The notes: a model not told the origin generated them from the letters alone. Counted from the first letter of the stretch, positions 1 through 7,724 are shown. The stretch is 8,517 nucleotides of DNA from Methanosarcina sp. (GCA_017883485.1 JADGNM010000092.1:1-8517); one strand, 5' to 3'. Translations and numbers: made by a program.

Positions 1-58
1 TATACTTTTCAGAGATAATTTGTTCAAGTCGGTTGTTCATGTAGTATAGTAAGGACAA

Positions 59-68
59 CTTATATAAA
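59..68 (-). promoter_or_regulatory. candidate TATA box for a gene running off the left edge
   Basis: Read on the minus strand, this stretch is TTTATATAAG, close to the archaeal TATA consensus. An ATG lies about 25 nt downstream, at 40-38 on the minus strand, and opens a frame that stays open to the window edge (MNNRLEQIISEKY). Archaeal transcription normally starts about 25 nt after the TATA centre, so such a transcript would be almost leaderless. No clear ribosome binding site is seen. The partial reading frame is only 13 codons and is not recognisable, so both promoter and gene are tentative. Confidence 0.25.
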
Positions 69-75
69 AACCTGC

Positions 76-582
76 CTATTTTATTCTGTTACAGATCCTA
101 AGTATCAAAATCACAAAAAATGCAAACTCTAATTTGATCATTTGCCAACTTGTTGGTAGAAAGCTTAATACGGCATCTACACCACTTGCTATCGAAATGG
201 AAATTGTAAGCACATAATCTATCAGGAGTGCGCAGCCAGAAAGCATTCCAAGAGATGGGGACAACAATTTGCTTGCAACTAAGTATCCACCCCCACCTGT
301 AGGAAATAATTCAACTATTTGCGAATAACTCGTACTAATTACGAAAATTGTCAATACGATGCTGATAGCCACAAATATGGCAAGATAAATATGTCCTCCC
401 AATGCCAGATACGCTTCCTGAGGACCATATGACGAAGAAGACATTGCATCAGATCCCAGACCAACCCACGCAAAAAGTGCTATCAGCGAAATTTTATGAA
501 AAATTTTTGAATCTAATGGGTTACGGGGTTCTCCTATTATTGAGATCCTTAATTTCTTAATGTATGTTCCAATATCTTGCAT
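76..582 (-). pseudogene. truncated APC-family amino acid permease (N-terminal fragment)
   Basis: This 168-codon frame encodes the N-terminal quarter of an APC-superfamily permease, a membrane carrier for amino acids or related solutes. Visible signatures are a short cytoplasmic N-terminus, the first helix with GLGSDAMSSSSYGP (residues 41-54), a helix at about 64-84, the loop ELFPTGGGGYLVASKLL (91-107), and a helix with DYVLTISISIASGVDA (122-137). Relatives are usually about 450-650 residues and continue after the next helix into a motif like NLRGVKES. Here the frame reaches ILR at residues 160-162 and then ends after a few unrelated residues. A neighbouring frame reads V-T-E-stop at this spot, suggesting a frameshift plus decay. 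Positions 1-75 show no continuation of the transporter. The start ATG has only a weak purine-rich sequence upstream. It is almost certainly non-functional as a transporter. It lies on the same strand as kup, 255 bp downstream of it. Confidence 0.75.
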
Positions 583-837
583 CTTATTTCAGCTTTCACT
601 TTATTTTGTTAGCACTTACGCGGTTGAACTGAGAAATTGATAATAATTAAATCTTTTGCTCTGCAAATTTGACTCTAAGTTTATTGTACTTGATTTTGTA
701 CTCAAGTGGAAGACTTAGGCAGCTTTTTATGATGGAAGTTCCATTTCCTCGTTTGAGTTTCCGGATAGATTTTATTTATTCAAGACATCATGTTAGAATT
801 TTTCAATTCTGGATGAGCCCGGTAAGAAAGCCTTCTT

Positions 838-2649
838 TCACATTTCAAATCTAGACATGACTCCATGTAACTCTTCAGGAGGAAGCCTGTAGAACTGGAC
901 AAAGGACGGAGAGAGTTTTTTAATTACGGAGAATATCTTCCACATCATATTATTGGAAAATATATCTTCTAGACCGTAAAATATTGTTTTTTCGTAAATG
1001 CCTTTCTCCTTCAAAATCCTTGCAACATCAATAACTTCCATGTATCCCACTTTGATCTCAAAAACTTTCAATCCTTTTGCCAGTTCTTTCCCAAAGGAAC
1101 TTTCTACTTCAAATGGACTTTCTAGCCTGGCGATTGAAACGAAGATATTATTTTCATAGATAATATTATTCTTAAACATTATAAGCGAAATATATTGGGG
1201 AATTCTGTTGATATCTCGTGAAAAAAAGAGGGCTGTCCCACTGATTTTATTTTCAGAAGCATATATATCGTTATATTGCTTAAGGAAATCATCAATCTTC
1301 GTGGGGCTCATCAGCTCATAAAGCCTCTTCTGTCCGGAAGTGAATATTACGATAAGAGAGAAGATAATAGCTGCTATAACAACTGACCAGTAACCTCCAT
1401 GCGGGATTTTGTAACTGTTTGAAAGCAGGAATGTCAAGTCGACAAATGTAATAAAGAGCGAGATTACGGCTTTCGATATCTGTTTTCTGTGGTAAAATAT
1501 CGATGTCATCATAATGCCTGTAATCGACATCGTTCCTGTAACTGCCAAACCGTATGCAGCCGCAAGACTGCTAGATTCCTTAAATAGAGCTATCATAAAT
1601 AATACAGAGATCAGGAGAGCCCAATTTACCGTACTTATATATATCTGGGATTTTAATAACCCTGATGTGTAGTCAATTTTTAACATCGGCATTATCCGGG
1701 TCGTGATTCCCTGATATACTATCGAGAACATGCCGCTTATCATGGCTTGAGAAGCGATAATCGTAGCTGTAATGCTGAGGATAAGGAACGGGATATATAA
1801 TAGACTTGCCTGCTGATTTATCATCTGAAACAATACATTTGTCGAACCCGGATTTCGGATAATGAACGCTCCTTGCCCGAGATAATTTAAAACAAGTGCC
1901 AGGAATACGAATCTCCAGGCTTTCAAAATCGGCTCTCTTCCCAGGTGTCCCATATCAGCATATAATGCTTCGCCCCCTGTAGCGCACAGGATAACTTCGG
2001 ATAATACAAAAAATCCCGTAATTCCGTTATCCAGAAGAAATTTGATACCATAATAAGGGTTTATGGCTTTAAGAACAGATGGAGTATAAAATATTGAGGC
2101 GACACCTGAAAATGCAATAGAAAGGAACCATAAAACCATTATAGGCCCAAAGACCCATGTAATTTTTTCGATCCCCTTACTCTGAACCGAAAAAAGTGCT
2201 ATTGCAATTAGGCCGGAAATAAACATAATAGTTCCTTGCCCTATATTTTCGAACGCAGGAATAATCCGCATCCCTTCGACAGCACTGAGGATACTGATGG
2301 CAGGCGTAATTACTCCGTCCCCAATAAGAAAAGATGTACCTATATAGGCTAATATTGTTACAAAAGCTACATTTCTGCTCGATTTAAGAAGTGGAACAAG
2401 TATTTCTTTTAAGACAATTGTTCCTCCCTCACCTTTTTTACCCAGGCTCATGGCAAGCCAGGCATATTCCAGAGTTACAAGTATGATAAGTGTCCAGACG
2501 ATTAAAGATAAAACACCTATTACGTGAGCTTCTGTAGGTCTTGTGAGAAGAAAGATAACTGTCAGGGTATAAATGGGGCTTGTCTCGATATCCCCAAAAA
2601 CAAGCCCCATAGAATTTATTACTCCTCTTAACTCGGATTTGGAAATCAT
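838..2649 (-). CDS. kup: Kup-family potassium uptake transporter
   Basis: This 603-residue membrane protein belongs to the KUP/HAK/KT family, which imports K+, usually with protons. The length fits the family (E. coli Kup is about 620). Family motifs are clear: LVFGDIETSPIYT near the start (residues 16-28, D20), GEGG (73-76), GDGVITPAISILSAVEG (110-126, D111 and E125), and CATGGEALYADMGHLGR (222-238). About twelve hydrophobic segments fill residues 10-440, followed by a mostly soluble C-terminal domain (about 445-603), as expected. The start is supported by a ribosome binding site AAGGTGAT ending 6 nt before the ATG. One oddity: the usual GDIGTSP motif reads GDIETSP, Glu for the second Gly (codon GAG, one base from GGG), in a conserved part of the first helix. 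The rest of the gene is intact. It appears to be transcribed alone, since the downstream APC fragment is broken and separated by 255 bp. Confidence 0.93.
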   Translation of the reverse strand: MISKSELRGVINSMGLVFGDIETSPIYTLTVIFLLTRPTEAHVIGVLSLIVWTLIILVTLEYAWLAMSLGKKGEGGTIVLKEILVPLLKSSRNVAFVTILAYIGTSFLIGDGVITPAISILSAVEGMRIIPAFENIGQGTIMFISGLIAIALFSVQSKGIEKITWVFGPIMVLWFLSIAFSGVASIFYTPSVLKAINPYYGIKFLLDNGITGFFVLSEVILCATGGEALYADMGHLGREPILKAWRFVFLALVLNYLGQGAFIIRNPGSTNVLFQMINQQASLLYIPFLILSITATIIASQAMISGMFSIVYQGITTRIMPMLKIDYTSGLLKSQIYISTVNWALLISVLFMIALFKESSSLAAAYGLAVTGTMSITGIMMTSIFYHRKQISKAVISLFITFVDLTFLLSNSYKIPHGGYWSVVIAAIIFSLIVIFTSGQKRLYELMSPTKIDDFLKQYNDIYASENKISGTALFFSRDINRIPQYISLIMFKNNIIYENNIFVSIARLESPFEVESSFGKELAKGLKVFEIKVGYMEVIDVARILKEKGIYEKTIFYGLEDIFSNNMMWKIFSVIKKLSPSFVQFYRLPPEELHGVMSRFEM

Positions 2650-2655
2650 AATTGT

Positions 2656-2663
2656 ATCACCTT
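2656..2663 (-). promoter_or_regulatory. ribosome binding site of kup
   Basis: On the minus strand this reads AAGGTGAT, complementary to the end of archaeal 16S rRNA (AGGTGATC core), with 6 nt between it and the kup ATG. It decides the start at 2649. Confidence 0.7.
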
Positions 2664-2817
2664 ACAGTTCCGGGAATTGGCTAAAAGACAATTTGTTGAG
2701 GTGAAAAGTTCCATTTTTTAGGTCCTATGGCGATAAATCACGATTTTCTTCTGCATTGTAAGAGTGAAGATCAAATAAATTTTCACCGAATGTCCGAGTT
2801 GAAAATTTTCCTGCTCT

Positions 2818-2828
2818 CATATAAATTT
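2818..2828 (-). promoter_or_regulatory. candidate TATA box for kup
   Basis: The minus strand reads AAATTTATATG here, the best TATA-like match upstream of kup. Transcription starting about 25 nt downstream, near 2795, would give a leader of roughly 145 nt, a common length in Methanosarcina. Other AT-rich stretches exist nearby, so the assignment is weak. Confidence 0.3.
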
Positions 2829-2912
2829 CGCTCATTTTTTGATTTTCGGTTCCTGGTCAATAGCTAAGAGCAATTATCGATTTAATAATGTGATCTGAGA
2901 ATTACTTTTTCA

Positions 2913-2921
2913 TATATAAAA
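2913..2921 (+). promoter_or_regulatory. candidate TATA box for the MATE gene
   Basis: TATATAAAA is a strong archaeal TATA match. It predicts a start near 2940 and a leader of about 245 nt before the GTG at 3188. The leader is long but not unusual for this kind of archaeon. No better box lies closer to the gene. Confidence 0.35.
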
Positions 2922-3187
2922 ATCTTGACTCATTTTATAGGAATGACATTGACTCGTATCAAGCTGATTCATTAGTTTCAATCTTAATCTTGAGATTCAC
3001 AAATAATGTCCTTCAGATAAATTTTTTAGTTCTGTCTGGAATTGTAAAGTAAGCCTCTCGCAGCAAATAAGAAACTGTAAAAGGTAGCGAGATCAAAATG
3101 AATAGGATTAAAAAATGGATGAAAAAATGAGAGTTTAAAAGACAGCGGGAAAAGTGAGCAGAAAATAGTTAAAAAAGGGTAGAAAAC

Positions 3188-4642
3188 GTGGGAATACAGA
3201 ATAATAAAATGGATTCTGCAAAGGAAGATGTGGAACTTCTCGCTCATCGTAAAACGACCGAAGATGATAAAGCGACCGAAGGAGTGGGCATACTTCTCGG
3301 TGACCCTAAAAAAGCCTTGGTCAAACTCTCCATTCCGATCATAGTTGCCATGTCTGTGCAGACCATTTACACCCTGAGCGATACCTTCTGGGTTGCAGGC
3401 CTTGGAGCTGATGCCCTTGCCGCGGTAGGGTTTTCTGTCCCTTTTTTTATGATCCAGATGGCGCTGACCGGAGGGGTAGCAGTAGGAGGTGGGACTGCGA
3501 TTTCCAGGAGGATCGGAGCCAGAGATAAGGTAGGTCTGGACAACGTTGCAGTTCACATCTTCGTGATAATGCTTGTCCTTGCAGTTGCCCTTACTATTCT
3601 CGGCCTTGCCCTCGTACGAGACCTTTTCATGTACAGCGGAGCCGGAAATACTGCAGCTCTCGGAGTTGCTTATGCAAGGGTAAAACTTTGCAGGCAGTTT
3701 TGTTTTCTTCTTCACAAATGTTGCAAATTCCATCCTGAGAAGTGAAGGAGATTCAAAAAGAGCCATGAAGGCTATGATTCTGGGCTCAGGCCTGAATATA
3801 ATACTTGACCCGATTTTTATATATCCTCTGGGGTTTGGGGTCGCAGGGGCAGCTCTCGCGAATGTAATCTCTTATGCCACTTCGGGACTTTTGATGCTCA
3901 ACTGGTTCTTTATAAAGAAAGATACCTATGTGTCCTTCAGGTTTGGTTCTTTCAAATTTGACAAAGAAATTGTCTGGGATATTTTCAGAGTAGGAATACC
4001 CTCGTCTTTTGAGCAGTTTGCTCTGGCTTTAACAGCCCTTGTGATGAATTATATCATCGCAACTATCAGCAGTACGGACGGAGTTGCAGTTTACGCCACA
4101 GCCTGGAGAATAACAGGCATAGCAGTTGTTCCCTTGATAGGAATTTCAATATCCTTGGTCTCGATCAGTGGGGCTGCCTTCGGAGAAAAAAACTTAAAAA
4201 AGCTCAGAGTGCCCTTATTTATGCGCTTGAAGTTGGTCTTCTTGTAGAAACCGCAATTGCGTTCATTGTATATTTCTTTGCTCCAGAAATTGCTGCCGCC
4301 TTTACAGAAGCTGAGAGTGCAGCCCGTATCGCCCCCGAGTTGATAAGGCTCCTAAAAATTATGACGATCTTCTATCCCGCTGTCGTCTTCGGAATGCTCT
4401 CTGCCTCTCTTTTCCAGGGTGCAGGAAAGGGCACAAGTGCCCTTATTGCCACCCTTCTGAGGAGCCTGGTTTTGACTCTCCTGTTTTCCTTGCTTTTTGC
4501 CTACGAATTCGGCTGGGGGCTTACTGGCATCTGGTGGGGATTGGTTACGGGTACGGTAATAGGGTCATTGGTTGCTTTTTTGTGGGCGCAGGCATACTTG
4601 AAGTGCATGATTAATGCTAGGAAGAGTGGAAACAAATGTTAG
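3188..4642 (+). pseudogene. MATE-family multidrug/cation efflux transporter, two frameshifts
   Basis: Joined across two frame changes, this encodes a full-length protein of about 484 residues of the MATE (NorM/DinF) family, which exports drugs or other organic cations in exchange for Na+ or H+. The first part has the family opening ILLGDPKKALVKLSIPII, then TIYTLSDTFWVAGLG and GGGTAISRRIGA. The middle part (from about 3687) has SILRSEGDSKRAMKAM and LGSGLNIILDPIFIYPLGFG. The last part (from 4202) begins AQSALIYALEVGL and has FGMLSASLFQGAGKG. The first break, at 3681-3687, needs a +1 shift; the second, at 4196-4202, needs a -1 shift and sits on A-AAA-AAG. The two cancel, so the third part is back in the first frame, and no domain is missing. 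The GTG start has AGGGT 7 nt upstream; an in-frame ATG at 3209 is the alternative. Likely a recent pseudogene or sequencing errors; recoding is a minor possibility. Confidence 0.85.
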
Positions 4643-4999
4643 TTTCATTTATTGAAAATGTAAAATCGGAACTCGAGAAACACTATTCGCATAATATAAA
4701 AAAACCATACTTTTTCGGATGAATTGTCGCTCTGTCTAGTGGAATAGAAAAGAATTCAATTACCAAATTTATGGTTTTATCAGGGTAGAACTCAAGCAGT
4801 TGAACCAAAAAACTGGTGCATCGATTTACGCAGTTGAAATGAGAGACGTTGGCATCAAAAATGAAAGTCTAGATCGCAATATTTATGATGGAAGTGCTCA
4901 TGTCTTATTTTGACTCTCAACTGGGTAGTCCTATATAATACTTGCCAATGAGTCGTAGTATACCAGATACTTCTGCTTACAGACACGGTGACGGAGCTT
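4643..4999. other. intergenic leader with possible coding remnant
   Basis: About 357 bp lie between the MATE stop and the next start. A plus-strand frame is open from 4740 to the TGA at 4911-4913 (57 codons). It contains protein-like text such as ASIYAVEMRDVGI, but it has no good start codon and no ribosome binding site. It could be the tail of a lost gene or chance. The right end holds the TATA box and ribosome binding site of the CARDB gene. Confidence 0.4.
4931..4940 (+). promoter_or_regulatory. candidate TATA box for the CARDB surface-protein gene
   Basis: CTATATAATA is a good TATA match. It predicts transcription from about 4960, some 40 nt before the ATG at 5000. No better candidate lies between the MATE gene and this start, so the surface-protein gene probably has its own promoter. 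Confidence 0.45.
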
Positions 5000-6937
5000 A
5001 TGAAAACAAAAACCGATTTTCCCAATCCCATTATCTCTGTATTATCGATAATGCTGATAATTCTCGGAGCAGTTCCTGACCTGGCGTTCGCTTTAGATGG
5101 ACAGCTCGGGGATAGCATAAATTCGACAAATAGTACACCGCATTCCAATCTTATAATAGAAAAATTCTACACTGACCCTAAAGTTCCGAAACCTTCTAAT
5201 TTTGTCTCGATTTCTGCTTTAGTGAAGAATGAGGGCGATGCAGCTTCAGACCAAAAATCTATAATATATACGATAAATGGAGCAGAAGCTAAAGAGGATG
5301 TACGACCTCTTGAACCGGGGGCGGAATTATATATTTTTCACAGATGGCCAACTCCCGACAAGGAAGGGACTGTATTAATTACGGCATCTCTAGAAAATGT
5401 AAAGGATAGCCAGAAAGAAATTTCTATGGCGATAGCAGAGAATCCACTTCCTGATCTGGTAATCGAAAATATCGTTCCAAAACCCTCTGAGCCTCTGGAA
5501 GGAAAACCCATAGATTTTACCGTGAGAGTAAAGAACCAGGGATTAGCTCCTTCCGGAGGGGCTCTGGCAAAATACTATATAAATGGGACTCCCGGGCAGG
5601 ATATCAGCGTTCCAGCTCTTTCGGATGGCGAAAGCAAAGATCTTTTATTTTCACTGACTCCAGATCAGGTTAAGGGAGGGACGATGGAGGTAAAAGTGGA
5701 TGTTGATGCCGGAAACACTGTGATTGAGAGTAATGAAACTAACAACGAATTCGGAACAACCATAAACGTGAAATTCTTAATTCCGGACCTGACCTTAAAG
5801 TCGCTTTCCTGGAGCCCGGGAACTCCAAAGATAGGAGAGAACATCACTTTCACAGCAACAGTAAGAAATATTGGATCTGGAGACTCTCCGACCAGCAATC
5901 TCAAATACGACATTAATGGAAAAAACGAAGTTCATAGTGATATACTGGCAGTGCCTGCACTTGCCGCAGGAGAAGCCAAACAAAGTACTTTTTACTGGAC
6001 CCCTGGAAATGAAGGGAAAATAGAAGTAACTGCAATGGTAGATCCGGATGCTGTTATACCTGAAAGTGATGAGACGAACAACCAGCTCAAACAAACTTTA
6101 GCAGCCACCAGGGAAAACACTTCGACAGGTGACGGGGGAGGAGGAAGTTCAAGTTCCAGTTCAGGCGAGTCCGGTTCCGGTTCAAGCAAATCAAGTTCCG
6201 GTTCAAGCAAATCAAGTTCCGGTTCAGGCGGCATAGGAAGCGGTTTTACCAAAGAACCAGCTAAAAATGTCGCTGCTAAGGAGCTAGCCACCAGGAATGT
6301 TGCAAATGGTAATCATATAACTTTTGATTTCTCTCGAAACAGTACATGCATCCTATATATCGAATACGACGCAGAAAGGACATTTCTGAAGACAACAACA
6401 ACTGTAGAAGAACTCAAAAGCAAATCCACCTTTGTTCCGATACTTCCTCCCGGAAGAGTATATAGACATGTGAATATCTGGATAGGGAGTAAAGGAGGAG
6501 GGCTTCCTGCATCCCTTAAAAATGGCATAGTAGGTTTTAGAGTTGAAAAGGACTGGATTAACAATAATAGTGTCAACGAATCCCTTGTAACCCTTCAGTG
6601 GTATGATAAAAGTTGGGAGCCGCTCTATACCGAAAAGGTCGGAGAAGATGATATTTATGTATATTTTAAATCCAAAACACCTGGCTTTTCCTTCTTTGCA
6701 ATAACCGAAAATACAGGAGAAGTAAGTAAAAGTGGAGTTCAGAGTGGAGTTCAGATTGGAGCAAAAATGCAGAATACTCCGGGAAGCCTTGAAAGTATAG
6801 GAAAGGGAGACAGAAGCATAAGTGGAAATAAGAGTAAAGCACAGGAAGCTAGGGAAGTAGCTAAAACAGTAATAGCACTCTCTCTGCCCATATTCCTGAT
6901 TTTTGTAGGATACCTGGTGGTTAAGAAAAAGATCTAA
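5000..6937 (+). CDS. cell-surface protein with CARDB repeats and PGF-pre-PGF domain
   Basis: This 645-residue protein is built for the cell surface. It has a Sec signal peptide (residues 1-31: MKTK, a hydrophobic stretch 11-26, likely cut after AFA). Three CARDB-like beta-sandwich domains follow at about 49-146, 151-258 and 262-368. The second and third end with the family hallmarks VIESNETNNEF and VIPESDETNNQL; the first is more divergent and lacks this ending. A Ser/Gly/Lys linker (about 375-415) leads to a PGF-pre-PGF domain (about 417-573) ending in KTPGFSFFAITEN. After a stalk comes a membrane helix (about 621-641) and the basic tail KKKI. No PGF-CTERM sorting motif is seen, so the protein is probably held by its own helix. 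CARDB domains are adhesion-type modules; the ligand cannot be told. The ATG is chosen because GGTGA lies 8 nt upstream; an in-frame GTG at 4988 overlaps that site and would add four residues before the signal peptide. Confidence 0.88.
   Translation: MKTKTDFPNPIISVLSIMLIILGAVPDLAFALDGQLGDSINSTNSTPHSNLIIEKFYTDPKVPKPSNFVSISALVKNEGDAASDQKSIIYTINGAEAKEDVRPLEPGAELYIFHRWPTPDKEGTVLITASLENVKDSQKEISMAIAENPLPDLVIENIVPKPSEPLEGKPIDFTVRVKNQGLAPSGGALAKYYINGTPGQDISVPALSDGESKDLLFSLTPDQVKGGTMEVKVDVDAGNTVIESNETNNEFGTTINVKFLIPDLTLKSLSWSPGTPKIGENITFTATVRNIGSGDSPTSNLKYDINGKNEVHSDILAVPALAAGEAKQSTFYWTPGNEGKIEVTAMVDPDAVIPESDETNNQLKQTLAATRENTSTGDGGGGSSSSSSGESGSGSSKSSSGSSKSSSGSGGIGSGFTKEPAKNVAAKELATRNVANGNHITFDFSRNSTCILYIEYDAERTFLKTTTTVEELKSKSTFVPILPPGRVYRHVNIWIGSKGGGLPASLKNGIVGFRVEKDWINNNSVNESLVTLQWYDKSWEPLYTEKVGEDDIYVYFKSKTPGFSFFAITENTGEVSKSGVQSGVQIGAKMQNTPGSLESIGKGDRSISGNKSKAQEAREVAKTVIALSLPIFLIFVGYLVVKKKI
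6175..6225 (+). repeat. 21-bp tandem repeat in the Ser/Gly linker
   Basis: Two exact 21-bp copies (6175-6195 and 6196-6216), beginning TTCCGGTTCAAG and ending AAATCAAG, are followed by a partial third copy. They encode the repeated SGSSKSS of the linker between the last CARDB domain and the PGF-pre-PGF domain. The unit is a multiple of three, so copy-number change would alter linker length without breaking the frame. Confidence 0.85.
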
Positions 6938-6938
6938 A

Positions 6939-6968
6939 AGAGTTTCTTTTCTTAATACTCTATTTTTT
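6939..6968 (+). terminator. possible terminator of the CARDB gene
   Basis: Just after the stop, AGAGT (6939-6943) and ACTCT (6957-6961) can pair, and a run of six T follows at 6963-6968. The stem is weak, but archaeal termination depends mainly on T-rich tracts. Confidence 0.35.
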
Positions 6969-7031
6969 CCAGATATTTGTTTTATCCCGAATCATAAAAT
7001 TTGAGTATATTTTAGGTAGTTCTGGTAAAAA

Positions 7032-7074
7032 TCAAATAATCCGATAAATGAATAATATATTCTGAATTATTTGA
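7032..7074 (+). promoter_or_regulatory. candidate marR promoter bracketed by an inverted repeat
   Basis: A TATA-like AATATATT (7053-7061) is flanked by a perfect 9-bp inverted repeat: TCAAATAAT at 7032-7040 and ATTATTTGA at 7066-7074, with 25 bp between. Transcription would begin near 7083, leaving a leader of about 115 nt before marR. MarR proteins bind as dimers to palindromes and often repress their own promoters, so the repeat could be an operator. The spacing is wide for a single dimer and the region is AT-rich, so it may be chance. Confidence 0.3.
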
Positions 7075-7198
7075 ATTCGGATAGCACATTGAAGACGACA
7101 ATCCTAAGGACTTTTGATTGGAATTTTAGCTTAAAAACTCCGGGGAAAATTTTTGACCTACTACTTAAGTTTGCAAAAAACAGTGACTGTGGGATCCA

Positions 7199-7243
7199 AT
7201 GAAAGAAGAAACAATGAAAGAAGAAACAATGAAAGAAGAAACA
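7199..7243 (+). repeat. 15-bp tandem repeat over the marR start codon
   Basis: Three exact copies of ATGAAAGAAGAAACA lie end to end at 7199-7213, 7214-7228 and 7229-7243. A degenerate fourth copy, ATAAAAGAGACG, follows. Each copy carries an ATG in the same frame and encodes MKEET. Change in copy number would alter the N-terminus by five residues without a frameshift, and could alter the distance between upstream signals and the start actually used. Confidence 0.95.
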
Positions 7244-7687
7244 ATAAAAGAGACGGTTAGACTCCAGTTTGAGACAATCCATCTTTTTCATAAAAATTTT
7301 GCCAAAACCTTGCATCCGATCAGGAACAGCCAATACAACCTGAACAAAAACCAGAATAAAGCTATTATAATCATTGGAGCAGCAGAAAATATTATGCCTA
7401 CAACCCTGGGAAAATATCTTGATCTCCAGAAGGGAAGCCTGACAAGCATGATAGACGCTCTGGAAAAAGATGAGCTTATCTGCAGGAAAAAAGATCCGGA
7501 AGATCGAAGGAAAACGCTGCTTGTCCTTACAGAAAAAGGAGAAAAGTATAGGGAATGGCTAATAGGGGAATTTGAGAAAAACGTTTCTGAGGTCCTAAAA
7601 AAGCTGGGCGAAGAAGATATTGTCGAGTACCGGAAAAGTTTGCAAACAATGTTTAATTTTCTAAAGAAGCTTGACGAAGCCTCCTGA
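7199..7687 (+). CDS. MarR-family transcriptional regulator
   Basis: This 162-residue protein is a winged-helix DNA-binding regulator of the MarR family. Such proteins bind as dimers to palindromic sites and usually repress genes until a small ligand is bound. A dimerisation helix (about 16-36) is followed by the core: NLNKNQNKAIIIIG (47-60), the helix-turn-helix PTTLGKYLDLQKGSLTSMIDALEKDEL (67-93), and the wing KKDPEDRRKTLLVLTEKG (97-114) with the characteristic Asp and Arg residues. C-terminal helices (115-158) complete the dimer interface. The length is typical. The first fifteen residues are MKEET three times, from a DNA tandem repeat, so three in-frame ATGs (7199, 7214, 7229) are possible starts and the ribosome binding site (GGGAT about 4 nt upstream of the first) is poor. 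The target is unknown; the upstream MATE gene, marR itself and the downstream SHOCT gene are candidates. Confidence 0.88.
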   Translation: MKEETMKEETMKEETIKETVRLQFETIHLFHKNFAKTLHPIRNSQYNLNKNQNKAIIIIGAAENIMPTTLGKYLDLQKGSLTSMIDALEKDELICRKKDPEDRRKTLLVLTEKGEKYREWLIGEFEKNVSEVLKKLGEEDIVEYRKSLQTMFNFLKKLDEAS

Positions 7688-7724
7688 AATAAAAGACATA
7701 ACGATTATTTTCCGTTCAAAGCCT

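Larger units (their letters stand above)
2650..3187. other. divergent intergenic region between kup and the MATE gene
   Basis: This 538-bp AT-rich stretch holds no convincing gene. It contains the kup ribosome binding site and a possible kup TATA box on the minus strand, and a TATATAAAA box for the MATE gene on the plus strand. A small dyad (AATCT-TG-AGATT at 2986-2997) is present but short enough to be chance. A long minus-strand open frame that enters this region from the MATE gene is an antisense shadow. Confidence 0.6.

Noticed and set aside
795..839. Hairpins AGAATT-TTTC-AATTCT and GAAAG-CCTT-CTTTC as a kup terminator
   Set aside because: Stems are 5-6 bp, one overlaps the stop codon, and no T tract follows on the minus strand.
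669..854. 61-codon plus-strand open frame between the APC fragment and kup
   Set aside because: No ribosome binding site, no recognisable protein, and it overlaps the 3' end of kup on the other strand.
3026..3766. 246-codon minus-strand open frame
   Set aside because: It lies antisense to the first part of the MATE gene, has Cys/Ser/His-rich low-quality text and no recognisable domain. The plus strand carries a clear MATE protein.
5665..6576. Several minus-strand open frames inside the CARDB gene
   Set aside because: They are shadows of the strongly coding plus strand, including a Pro/Glu/Leu repeat that is only the complement of the Ser/Gly linker.
7199..7243. CRISPR-like repeats
   Set aside because: The 15-bp copies are contiguous, with no spacers, and lie in a coding frame.
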